Below are positions 54,085 to 63,790 of a stretch of 64,000 bases of DNA, piece after piece. Each line of letters begins with the position of its first letter. Position 1 is the first letter of the stretch. Both the position numbers and the translations under genes were made by a program. The stretch comes from Diploptera punctata (lineage: Eukaryota; Arthropoda; Insecta; Blattodea; Blaberidae): contig JASPKZ010010276.1 in the NCBI GenBank assembly GCA_030220185.1, positions 222,501 to 286,500 of the forward strand. The letters are read 5' to 3'. The notes under the pieces are model-generated. The model ran no database searches, was not told the DNA's origin, and was given only the letters and a program-made list of their open reading frames with translations.

Positions 54085-55206
54085 AGTTTTATATGATTTT
54101 GTTTCCTTTGCGGTCCGAAACATTTGAATAACTGGCATGAGAAATTATTGTTTCGCCAATACATCCATACCGCATCATTCGCCGATGATACCTGTTTCTT
54201 TTACCAGACTACCTTCAAATCTCTTCCTAATCGAATCCATGTATTCCAAACCGCTCTCAACCGTATCTATATTTGGTTCCAGTTATGGAACATAAAGATA
54301 AACACGACAAAAACCCAGGCGATCCTTTTCACTAAATCAACCAGACGGTCACCCATCCAACTAACCTTGGGAACTCAAAATCTTCGCCTAGAACCTTCAG
54401 TGAAGTATCTTGGGGTCCATCTGGACCCCAAGCTTACATTCAAAATTCATATTCGACATCTACAACATAAAGCAAATGCAGCAATTGCAATTTTATACCC
54501 ATTTTTCAGGTCGAATACATTGTCACGTAAGATCAAGCTTTTACTGTATAAAAGCGTGATCCGCAGCATGCTACTGTACGGATGTGAGGCCTGGAGCATC
54601 CTCGCAAAACAGCATAAACGAAGAATACAAATTATACAGAATAAGTGTTTGAAAATAATTTTTCAAGCACCGCGTTTCACAAGGATGACAGACCTACACA
54701 ACGTAGCGCAACTTCCCCATATTGATGCCATGATAACTGAAAATGTAAGCAAGATGCACAAATTTACATCTTTGCATACAAATTTTATGGTACGCAGTAT
54801 TGGACGCTTGCCCCAGTGGCGTGCTGTACATAGAAACATATTCATCCGATTTACTCCTCATTAAATCCAGCCAGAGATTTGGCAATGTGCTCTCACCTGG
54901 AGTAGCGTGGCTCATTCCACAGTGCTGGATTTCCGACTCTCGGCTTGAAAGCAATGTGGTTTCTGATGTCCTGCTTCAGGTCATCACATGCCTATCTCTG
55001 TCCAAATTCATCACCATTTGCACACAAACGCTAGCGTCGCCAAATAGGCTCGGGTTAAGTGAATTACAACCCCGTAATGATAGCCACTATTAACTTAGCT
55101 GCCAAAGAGCCCTAGTGGGTTCTAACATACGCAGCACACTGGGTGAAGCTAGACTTCGCCTTATCCAGTCCAGTCAGTTGTTTCGCCAATTTAAGGGTTA
55201 ACATAT
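54085..55206 (+). repeat. Dispersed repeat X, copy 2, interrupted
   Basis: TTTGCGGTCCGAAACATTTG and GCATGAGAAATTATTGTTTC (54,104-54,153), with the resumed TTAAGGGTTAACATATC (55,191-55,207), correspond to 23,220-23,310. A Jockey-like element is inserted between. Confidence 0.65.
54161..55177 (+). mobile_element. Jockey-like non-LTR retrotransposon, 5' truncated
   Basis: The frame from 54,161 to 54,864 is open for over 230 codons. The RT catalytic FADD is at 54,178-54,189 (ASFADDTCFF). Then come NIKINTTKTQAILFT, VKYLGVHLDPKLTFKIHIR, KLLLYKSVIRSMLLYGCEAW, QIIQNKCLKIIFQAP and a stop. This is the Jockey-clade order. A 313-bp 3' UTR has no A tail. The 13-bp TSD TTGTTTCGCCAAT lies at 54,148-54,160 and 55,178-55,190. 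An intact frame and perfect TSD point to a fairly young insertion. Confidence 0.85.
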
Positions 55207-56332
55207 CCTTTCGTTGAACGAATCGCCATCAACATTTGCCTTCTCAACATATGCACTGAGGAGAGGTTTGCAATTTAATACAGAAATATGGTGCTCAATT
55301 AGACTTATACGAATGTGTCTAAATGGCACAAAGAGTAGGGTGCGTGTAGGTAAACAATTTTCGGACACTTTTGAAATCCAGAATGGGTTGAAGCAAGGAG
55401 ATGCACTATCTCCTCTACTGTTTAATTTTGTACTAGAGCATGCCATTAAATCTTCAGAGAATGAGGAAGGCTTACAACTGAATGGTATTAATAAGCTGTT
55501 AGTTTATGCTGATGATGCAGTATTATTGGCCGATAGCGAGGAGTTACTAAAGGACAACACGCACACACTATTGAGTAACACTAAGAAATTAGGACTGGAA
55601 GTAAATACCAATAAAACTAAATATATGGTCACACGTAGAAATTCATTATATAATGGAAATGGACAGCTAATGACAAATGAGGGAAATTTTGAGGAAGTGG
55701 CTGAATTAAAATACCTAGGAACAATAATCACAAATAGGAATGAGATGCACAAAGAAATTAAACATAAGCTCAATTCTGGAAATGCGTGCTATTATGCAAT
55801 GCAGAGACTCTTGATGTCCCAGCTCCTTTCAAAAACGTTAAACTGAAACTATATAAAACTATTATTCTACCAGTTATATTATATGGGTGCGAAACATGGA
55901 CTCTTACTTTAAGGGAGGAAAGGAGATTACAAGTATTTGAGAATAAAGTACTTAGGAATATTTTTGGACCAAAGAGAGATGAACAGACATGTGAATGGAG
56001 AAGACTGCATAACAATGAACTACATGGTCTTTATAGGAAGCCAGATATAATAAGAAGGGTTAAGTGTCGGAGACTGCGATGGGCAGGACATGTTTCACGT
56101 ATGGGGAATGAAAGACGTGGATGGAAGCTTCTTGTAGGAAAGCCAGAGGGAAAACGTCCAGTTGGTAGACCAAGAATGAGGTGGGAGAATAACATTAACT
56201 ATGATTTGAGGGAAGTAGATTATACAGGGAATGATTGGAAAGCATTAGCTCAGGATAGGTATGTATGGAGAGCTTATGTCCGCGCGGCCATGAACCTACG
56301 GGTTCGATAGTGCCAGTGAGTAAATAAGTATA
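55207..56332 (+). mobile_element. RTE-like family A, best copy (RT to 3' tail)
   Basis: Frame one ends at 55,846: RLIRMCLNGTKSRVRVGK, IQNGLKQGDALSPLLFNFVL, RT catalytic YADD at 55,505-55,516 (LLVYADDAVLLADSEE), LEVNTNKTKYMVTRR and MQRLLMSQLLSKTLN. Frame two (from about 55,840 to 56,310) carries KLYKTIILPVILYGCETWTL, FGPKRDEQTCEWRRLHNNEL, WAGHVSRMGNERRGWKLLVG and AAMNLRVR, then stop. One missing A in a run near 55,834 (AAAAA against AAAAAA in the 31,480 copy) separates the two frames. Another shift near 55,280 breaks the start. The tail is AGTGAGTAAATAAGTA. The endonuclease is absent. Confidence 0.88.
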
Positions 56333-56435
56333 TGGTGCCCAATCTAGCGATTAAAAATTGTATACCACCTCATGTCCTGTCCCCGAGATTAAACATTTTA
56401 CGATTACATTAAATTAAATTTAAAATATGCATTGT

Positions 56436-56669
56436 AAAACAACGGGAAGCTACCACACCTACAATTCCCTAGTAAAGCTGCAAGCATAGCATGAAAATGC
56501 TATGATTGCAGTGAAGGACCTGCCTTCGGGCAGAATTACTATGGATGGATATAAATCCATCCATAGTAATTCTGCCCGAAGGCAGGTCCTTCACTGCAAT
56601 CATAGCATTTTCATGCTATGCTTGCAGCTTTACTAGGGAATTGTAGGTGTGGTAGCTTCCCGTTGTTTT
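56436..56669. repeat. Perfect palindrome of SINE-1 3' ends
   Basis: 56,436-56,550 and 56,555-56,669 are exact reverse complements over 115 bp, separated by only ATAA. Both arms carry AAAACAACGGG where other SINE-1 copies have GAAAGCAACGGG. The left arm is only the SINE 3' part; the right arm belongs to a longer minus-strand SINE-1 (to 56,845). Confidence 0.95.
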
Positions 56670-56845
56670 CCACACCGGTGAAGGATGATGATGGCCATAT
56701 GATTTCGGGGACCGTTTGGGCCTTAAAGTTTCCTGACATTTGTCCTACAGGTGAGGAAAAACCCCGATAGAAACCTCACCCAGAAAAACTGCCCCAACCG
56801 GGGATCGACAAGGCAGCACGCTACCTCGAGACCACAGCAGTGGAC
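56555..56845 (-). mobile_element. SINE-1, long copy forming the right palindrome arm
   Basis: The minus strand GTCCACTGCTGTGGTCTCGA head, then a short deletion that removes most of the head-to-B-box part (GTGCTGCCTTGTCGATCCCCG), a normal body and hairpins, and the (ATGG) tail. The deleted B-box region means it could not be transcribed normally by Pol III. Confidence 0.82.
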
Positions 56846-57084
56846 GTAAAATTATATAATAGCGAAATATTTTTTCTGTATCCACAGAATACTATTATCA
56901 CAAGTGTTAAGTGTAGGAAGTTAGAAGAACATGTGATTTCTTGTGCCAGTAATAATCTCTTGTAAATAGTAAAATGTATCTGCTGCGAAAAGTTTGGTGT
57001 TGAAATAGGTAGCACCAAAGTCACAGAATTAAACCCCAAGCAGAAAATTATTATTATAAGGAGTTTTAAGTTAGTTATGCAAAT

Positions 57085-57330
57085 ATTCTAACCCGTTTAT
57101 TAGGCAAAACACTAATATCTCTTACCAGTTATTTAAATGTGGTGGACTGCACTGAACACAAAATCACGCATTACTGTTATCATTAGATTTATTGTGTAAT
57201 TCGACACACATTTAAGTTATTACTACTCATTCGTTGTCTTCTGTTTCATTAATGATACTAAATAAATCGAGCCAATTGATTTAACCTATAAGCTACGCTG
57301 TCAATTAAAGGGCTAATGTGCAATTTGTGT
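57085..57330 (-). repeat. Dispersed repeat X, copy 3 (inverted)
   Basis: The minus strand: AAAAGACAACGAATGAGTAG-like, AATGTGTGTCGAATTACACA, TTTTGTGTTCAGTGCAGTCC and CATTTAAATAACTGGTAAG, in the order of 23,100-23,300. A segment just beyond (57,330-57,380, TTGCGAAAAGAGACACATAT) recurs weakly at 60,515-60,555. Confidence 0.65.
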
Positions 57331-57431
57331 AAAAGAGATTAGCTTGCGAAAAGAGACACATATTGGAGAAGCATATAACATTTATTAACATAAATAAAAA
57401 AGTTGTATTAGTAGTAAAAAATCCAGTGTTT

Positions 57432-57450
57432 TAATAATAATAATAATAAC

Positions 57451-57500
<50 letters not shown>

Positions 57501-57520
57501 TAATAATAATAATAATAATT
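57432..57520. repeat. (AAT)n microsatellite (retrotransposon tail)
   Basis: About thirty AAT units. On the minus strand it is the (TTA)n tail that follows the RTE-like end at 57,535-57,725. Confidence 0.9.
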
Positions 57521-57534
57521 TTCATTTAGGAATA

Positions 57535-57725
57535 TTCCACAATACAGTGTTTCTCCTTCAACCCAAAGGGATTTGTGCCAGAGGTTCCTGTCTAAAGCAT
57601 CTGCTTCCCTCAGATCTCTAGCTTCCATACTTCTCTTCACTCCATCCATCCATCCATCGTTCTTTAGGGCTGCCTCTTCCACTTCTTCCTTTAGCTTTCT
57701 AATTAAGGATCTTCTTTGGTATTCT
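57535..57725 (-). mobile_element. RTE-like retrotransposon 3' end with (TTA)n tail
   Basis: The minus-strand frame: MEEAALKNDGWMDGVKRSME, ARDLREADALDRNLWHKSLW, then VEGETLYCGIF and the triplet tail. This fits the 'WmDgV..sm..R.L...dA.DR..W' terminus. It is bounded on its other side by a second (AAT)n at 57,731-57,786. Confidence 0.65.
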
Positions 57726-57728
57726 CTC

Positions 57729-57786
<58 letters not shown>

Positions 57787-57789
<3 letters not shown>

Positions 57790-58585
57790 GCAGTAATAAT
57801 AATTTAAACTAACACTAGCAGTATAATGCGGTAATATAGTACTTCCAGGCTTCGATATATTTTTTTCATCAACAATAATTCTCCTACCGTATAGATACCG
57901 TATATCATAGTTTGTAGAAATCGGAAAACTTGGGAAACGAGAGCTGATATCAAACGAAATTAAAATCTCTCCCTCTTTCAACTCTACATATTTAATTAAA
58001 TATATTGATAAATTCTAAAGAATTCTTCTCTGTGAAACTAGTTATTAAATATTCATCCACTTTAAAATATTTGAAGTCGGAGTTCCTATTGCTGAAACAA
58101 TAGATCTACCTGACTTTGCAGATTTATGGATTTTTAGTGAAAAAGTATAACTTACTAACTATTGCGATTGATACTTTTAATTTACGTTTTACCTTAGTAG
58201 TAATAAATGTTTCTGCATGACTCCGAAACATTAGTTCATTCTCGTCAAATTTTGTAAAGGATTCTTATTAATACATTTGTAAGGAACATTAAAAATTTAT
58301 ATATTCACTCGATTGCAATAATCCTCCTTATATAAAACAACTTTATCTTAGTCAGATTTTACATAAAAACAGCCTTTTCTATTCAAACTATAAAGAAACA
58401 TTTCGTTTTCATTACTATAATTACGTGGTTTTTTGACATAATTTAAATTGTTCTACATTCTAGACAACAACAATAATAATAATAATAATTATTATTATTA
58501 TTATCATTATTATAACATTGATAATCTGATAGCTTTTTAAATGATTATTATTACTTTAATAAAACTCTACAAAATGCTAAATATT
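57787..58585. other. No gene recognised
   Basis: AT-rich. (AAT)n and (ATT)n at 58,470-58,505 face each other and can pair as a simple hairpin. Confidence 0.5.
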
Positions 58586-58588
58586 GTA

Positions 58589-59922
58589 CAGTAAAAGCTC
58601 CTTATTCACTGATCCGTTATTCGCGTTTTCATTTATGGCGGGTTAAAAATTGCGATACAATTCCTGTATTCGTGGCTAAAAATATATTTATTCGCGGATC
58701 CAGTCAGTATATTAAAATGATTAACGCATCGACTTTTTTTTACTGCAGGCACGTGCAAGGTGGCAATTACAAAGAACGATTTAAACCAAATGAACAAATA
58801 AATATCAAAGTAAAACAAATCTTGTCACTAAGCTTAAAGTTCGTTGCTAAAAGGCGCCGCCATTGTATTTCACGTGCCGCTATATACTTTGATAAATGTC
58901 ACCCTCGCCATGATTAGTGTTTGATTGTTCCTACTTGTAATTCGTTGCAATAATTTTGATTGACTAAACACGTGTCTCTTCTGCTTTGGTCCTAATTTAT
59001 TATGTAGTGTAAAAAGGAAAGAAAAATTAGTTCCGAAGCGGAAAAAAAGTAATGTTGCCGCTTAAAGTGAAATTATAAAAGCTTGAACGTTTACGCGTTG
59101 GCCAGTCATATGAATCTCTATCACGCTATTTCAATATTAATGTTATCCATATAATGTGGAAAAATAAAAAGAACCTTAGGTCGGAAAACAAGGAAAGATA
59201 CGAAACTTAAATTATATAAAACAATGGCTGTTCCTTTGTTGTTGTATGGAAGTGAAAATTGGATAATGAAATCAAGGGATAAAAGCAGGATACAGACTGC
59301 GGAAATGCTGTTTTCACGTAATGTGAAAGGATGCACAAAAGCGGATAGAATAAGGAATGAAACTATAAGAGAAGAATTAAATATATATAAAATTGAAGAT
59401 AAAATCAGCGAAAATAATAAGAAATGGACAGAACACTTAATGAGAATGAACAACGAAAAATACCAAAAAGAACCTACCTGTATAATCTCAGAGGAACAAG
59501 AGATGTTGGTCGACCACGTAGAAGATGGACTCCACTTTTAACTTCGCCGGAACAGGCTGCATAGCCTAAACCTTGTAGTAGAAGAAGAAGAAGAACTGTA
59601 CGATCCATCAAGAAATCGGAAGAAAAAATAAGAAATTACATCGCTAAATTCCTAGCCTGAATATCAATATGGATTGAAATACCTTTTTAAAAGCGGCAAA
59701 ACAGGAAAAAAAAAATACTAAGTTCTTTAAGCCCTTGCCTAAGCCTTACAATAATAGGAATTGTTCAAAATCTCTCATTAAATTTATTTTATTTTGATAT
59801 TTTATATTTGATTTTGGAATCTTGGAACGTATCCCCTATGTACCCACACAAATAGCAATTCTATATTCGCGTTATATTTACAGAACATGACCCCCGCGAA
59901 TAAAGAGCTTTTATTATACTGA
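58589..59922 (+). mobile_element. pogo/Tigger-like DNA transposon remnant
   Basis: The left end CAGTAAAAGCTCCTTATTCA and the right end GAATAAAGAGCTTTTATTAT then ACTG are inverted repeats beside TA. At 59,028-59,143 one broken frame reads PKRKKSNVAA..., then KLERLRVGQSYESLSRYFNI. It resumes after a retrotransposon insert at about 59,600 with VRSIKKSEEKIRNYIAKF. That is the helix-turn-helix DNA-binding N-terminus of pogo/Tigger transposases (IL.rLr.GqsyesvsR.fnI..STvrsIkk.EekIR). The DDE domain is lost. Confidence 0.75.
59150..59598 (+). mobile_element. RTE-like family B 3' part inside pogo remnant
   Basis: KDTKLKLYKTMAVPLLLYGS, ENWIMKSRDKSRIQTAEM, KGCTKADRIRNETIREELN, IYKIEDKISENNKKW, then after a frame change GRPRRRWTPLLT and a GTAGTAGAAGAAGAAGAAG tail. 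It splits the transposase helix-turn-helix. No clear TSD was found, so the junction may have been deleted. Confidence 0.75.
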
Positions 59923-60670
59923 ATTTCTTAATGATATAAAATGCGAAATTTTATTCAGAAAATGCAAAATTTTAAATATTAGTCACAGTTGCTAACATAT
60001 ACTGTCTCTAAAGATAATGAATAAGCAATATTTTATGGTTAGAGATAAAAATCACAATTAAACAACGATTGGAATAGTATAAAAAATAATCATTTTTGCG
60101 TTTGTATTCTAACGTGCAACTTGTGTGAAAATTAAGGCATTCATTTTTAATTCTTCTACCTTTTAGTTATTTTCACATGGAATTCATGGCGCTGTTCGTT
60201 GACATCAGATTAAAGGGGTGGAGTATCCCCTGGGACACACTGGACGCGTATACTCACATTAATATAAAAGCAATTCACTTGTGTTATTCATTATTGATCA
60301 AAACAAATGAACTTCAACTGTTGCAATTTATAAGTAAGGGCAAACGTTTAAGTATCGAAAATAAAGCTTCTCCCATCACTCAACAACAGTTTATTTTTGT
60401 GTGTTCAGCAACTGTGGAAGTTCATGTGACGTCATCTATACTCCGTACAGTAAAAGAATATTTACAGGTTGTTGTTTTATAGGGCTAAAAATGAATGCAT
60501 CAGAAATAAGAGATCGGCTTGCGAAGTAGGCGTATTGGAGAAGCGTATAAAGTGTATTGACTTAAATCCAAAGAAAGGGTTACTTAGTAAGGCAAATATT
60601 TAGTATATAAATAATAACATCATGAAGAAGAGAAATATGACAGAAGCAGACACACAAGTCCGGAAAGTGT
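59923..60670. other. Unassigned; one open frame of 101 codons
   Basis: The frame at 60,177-60,482 (MEFMALFVDIRLKGWSIPWD...) has no recognised motif. It lies in a region related at its end to sequence near 57,330-57,380, so it may be part of a repeat. Confidence 0.3.
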
Positions 60671-60679
60671 GGAAAAATA

Positions 60680-61905
60680 TTTACTTACTTACTCACTGGC
60701 ACTATCGAACCCGTAGGTTCATGGCCGCGCGGACATAAGATCTCCATACATCCCTATCCTGAGATAATGCTTTCCAATCATTCCCTTTATAATCTCCGAC
60801 TGAGGGTCTTTCCACTTTTCAGCGGTTACCCTTTTACCAGATGGCTGCTGGCCCTTCACATTCACATGTGTCAATCACAGAGGTAGATGATCAACAGCCA
60901 GTGTAGGGGTGACATGTGGTTAGCATGTCGAGTCCCCCAGCCGTTATAGCTGGTTCCTCAACCTGGAGCCGCTACTTATTGTAGCAACCCAATTGCCTCA
61001 CGATGCTGGGTGGGCACCGGTCCCATACTGGCCGAAATACCATGAGAGAATTTCTTCCCCCATGGAGACTCGAACCAGAGCAAATCCCGTAGCTCTCCGC
61101 CAAGGCTTCCTACCTTAACCGCTCGGCTACGGCGCGGGACCCTGTATAATCTACTTCCCTCAAATCATAGTTAATGTTATTCTCCCACCTCATTCTTGGT
61201 CCACCAACTGGGCGTTTTCCCTCTGGCTTTCCTACAAGAAGCTTCCATGCAAGTCATTCATTCCCCATACGTGCAACATGTCCTGTCCATCGCAATTTAC
61301 GAGACTTAACTGTTCTTACTATATCTGGCTTCCTATAAAGACCATGTAGTTCATTGTTATGTAGTCTTCTCCATTCACCTGTCTGTTCATCTCTCTTTGG
61401 TCCAAAAATGTTCCTAAGTACTTTATTCTCAAATACACGCAATCTCCTCTCCTCCCTTAAAGTAAGAGTCCATGTTTCACAACCATATAATATAACTGGT
61501 AGAATAATAGATTTATATGTTTTCAGTTTAACCATTTTTTAAAGGAGTTGGGACATCAATAGTCTCTGTAATGCATAATAGCACGCATTTGCAGAATTGA
61601 GTCTATGTTTAATTGCTTTGTGCATCTCATTCCTATTTGTGATTATTGTTCCTGGGCATTTGAATTCAGCCACTTCCTCAAAATTTCCCTCATTTGTCAT
61701 TAGCTGTCCATTTCCATCATATAATGAATTTCTACGTGTGACCATATATTTAGTTTTATTGGTATTTACTTCCAGTCATAATTTCTTAGTGTTACTCAAT
61801 AGTGTGTGCGTGTTGCCCTTTAGTATCTCCTCGCTATCGGCCAATAATACTACATCATCAGCATAAACTAACAGCTTATTAATACCATTAAGTTGTAAGC
61901 CTTTC
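60680..61905 (-). mobile_element. RTE-like family A copy, split by SINE-2
   Basis: The minus strand from 61,905: GLQLNGINKLLVYADDVV (catalytic YADD at 61,854-61,865), MVTRRNSLYDGNGQLMTNEG, FEEVAEFKCPGTIITN and ALQRLLMSQLL, then a stop in the A-run region. The frame resumes KLKTYKSIILPVILYGCETW to GHVARMGNE, where AGA has become TGA. The last part and the reversed (GTAA)n tail (TACTTACTCACTGGCAC) lie beyond the SINE-2 insert. Confidence 0.87.
60796..61139 (-). mobile_element. SINE-2 inserted in family A
   Basis: The minus strand starts TCCCGCGCCGTAGCCGAGCG, with B-box GGTTCGAGTCTCC, and ends AAGACCCTCAGTCGG. Flanks CCCTTTATAATCT (60,783-60,795) and CCCTGTATAATCT (61,140-61,152) are a 13-bp duplication with one mismatch. 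Uninterrupted family A copies have CCCTGTATAATCT, so the left copy mutated. Confidence 0.9.
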
Positions 61906-61912
61906 TCATTCT

Positions 61913-62247
61913 ATAAAGAGTCGACCGCAGGGCATAGTGCCGCCAGAAGATTTGGGTCAGTTTAAAAATCCTGACCCACCGAGACTTCAACCCTCGACCT
62001 TTCGGCTTGTAGCTCAGTGCCTTAACCACTACGCGTACGGCGTGCCCCCAAAGTAAAGTGAACCCACGACAGGCCTCAGGAGGGCCTTGGGGTAGTAGGA
62101 GGTTAGGGCTCCCACTTTCTCCAGAAAATCGGCACTTGATGTCAACCGGGTTGTCAGTCCTGCGTGACGGCCGCCTTTACCCTCAGACCAAGCGTCTGGT
62201 ACTCATTATCGTTAGAGGCTGAGTCAACCCCAGGACATAGTGCAAAA
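61913..62247 (-). mobile_element. SINE-3 dimer junction, circularly permuted
   Basis: 61,913-62,047 corresponds to the head side of SINE-3 (GACCTTTCGGCTTGTAGCTC and GTGCCTTAACCACTACGCG). It is followed at once by 62,048-62,247, which is the tail and body side (AAAGTAAAGTGAACCCACGA ... GAGGCTGAGTCAACCCCAGG). So the end of one unit abuts the start of another, as in a tandem dimer truncated at both outer ends. Confidence 0.8.
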
Positions 62248-62394
62248 TAAAATCCTATATTTTGGTTGAGGATACCTGTATAAATAACAGAAAGAATCAG
62301 AAAATAGAAAAATAAAAAATAATACAACAATTTGATAACATTTAAATGTTACTTTTTACATGCATAAAGACTACTCAAACTTACAGACCGATTA

Positions 62395-62600
62395 ATTAAA
62401 TACAGGAACGACTGGAAAGAACATATTGATAGAATACCAGAAGAAAGATTTCCAAAATTATTGCTAAATTATAAACTGCACGGAAGGAGAAATGTTGGAC
62501 GCCTACACAGAAGATGGTCTGAACAGTTTTAACAATTCTAGCTTTCTTGAAACCGGAACGAGCCAACAGGCTTAATCCCTGGATGATGATGATGATGAAA
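62395..62600 (+). mobile_element. RTE-like family B 3' end with (GAT)n tail
   Basis: KYRNDWKEHIDRIPEERFPK, LLLNYKLHGRRNVGRLHRRW, SEQF and stop, then CTTAATCCCTGGATGATGATGATG. A clean 3' end of ~200 bp. Confidence 0.7.
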
Positions 62601-62750
62601 GACTACAAAATTGTATGGCTAAAATACTATTAAGCAGACCAAAACTACGTTGGAATGACCTGGTATATTAAGATCTCACACGGGACGAAGCGGACAACAG
62701 GAAGTTCTGGAAGACCTTTGAGAAACCTACTTCGTTTTGAAGTAGCCTAA
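62601..62750 (+). mobile_element. Fragment of another RTE-like 3' end
   Basis: RPKLRWNDLVY then DLTRDEADNRKFWKTFEKPT resembles the terminal 'RPrlRW.D.v..Dl.r.....W' segment of RTE-like elements. Short and degenerate. Confidence 0.4.
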
Positions 62751-62854
62751 AATTGATTGATATATTAAAAGAACACATCAACATGCTAAATAAAACTTTA
62801 TTATGGCTATAAAAGGAGAAATTGCATTTTAATACGCTAAATCTTAATCTTAAT

Positions 62855-63385
62855 ATATAAAAATTTCGTGTCACGTTGTTTGTCCTCAATGGAATCCTAA
62901 ACTACTGAACCGATTTTAATAAAATTTTGCACACTGTATGCACTTTGATCCAACTTGAGAATTAGGGTAGTTTATAACTGAATTTATAGTCGCATTTTTT
63001 TATTGCAAATTATTTGTTTACTATTTAACAAAGAGTTATGAGTTTCATACCATTCTAACAGATGGCGGCGTAATTATCTGTAAGTTCCATATGATTCTAA
63101 CAGATGGCGGTGTAAGGTAATTTGGTAAGTTAATTGGTTTATTATTTAACAAAGATAGATCCAGATGGCTGTGCTTTTTGTTGCAACCGCGAATTTCAAT
63201 TGAATTACAAATATTGATTATTTCATAATTTAAGTGTGTTCAGTGTTTATTTTATTTTCAATATTATTAATTTCGTGTGTAAGTATTAGTTTTAAGTAAT
63301 CTGGCTGAAAGACAGCAACGTAATTAAAATTTTTAACGTATACCTTAGCCACAGCAATGCGTGGTCGGGACTTCTAGTATTATAT
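62855..63385 (+). mobile_element. Helentron-like non-autonomous repeat
   Basis: It starts AATATATAAAAATTTCGTGT, with CTAAACTACTGAACCGATTT soon after, and ends CACAGCAATGCGTGGTCGGG then ACTTCTAGTATTATA. This terminal pattern (AT-rich start with a conserved 'ACTACTGAACCGATTTT' block, C/G-rich end followed by CTAGT) is common to arthropod Helentron-like repeats. ACAGATGGCGG is repeated inside (63,058 and 63,101). Confidence 0.45.
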
Positions 63386-63790
63386 ATTTAATTTAGTAAA
63401 GAAAATGAACATGAAACTCTGGGAAAAGTTAGAGACAGTAAAGAACAAGATACGCTTGTTTTTACATAGTGTCCTTGAACCGCGTCCTCCGATGGAATAA
63501 GAGATCACTCTTAGAACAGCTCTTTGACATTCATGTCCTAAAAATCTTGCTAAACCTCTTGATAAATGACTGTGTCAGAAGATCAAATACCTGATACTTG
63601 AGTGACATACGTTCTCAGACTACTCCAAGCTTCTTCTTTCACGAAGTTGAGATCGATAGTACTTGAAACGAGGACATTTTATAGAAGAAGATGAATCAAC
63701 TAACAGGAGTCAGTGTGGCATCATTACTATTCTTCGTGTTGATGTTTCACATAAAAAGTTTACAATTTTACTTTATTTATTTATTTATTT
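63386..63790. other. No gene recognised
   Basis: Unassigned; ends with a (TTTA)n run at 63,772-63,790. Confidence 0.5.
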
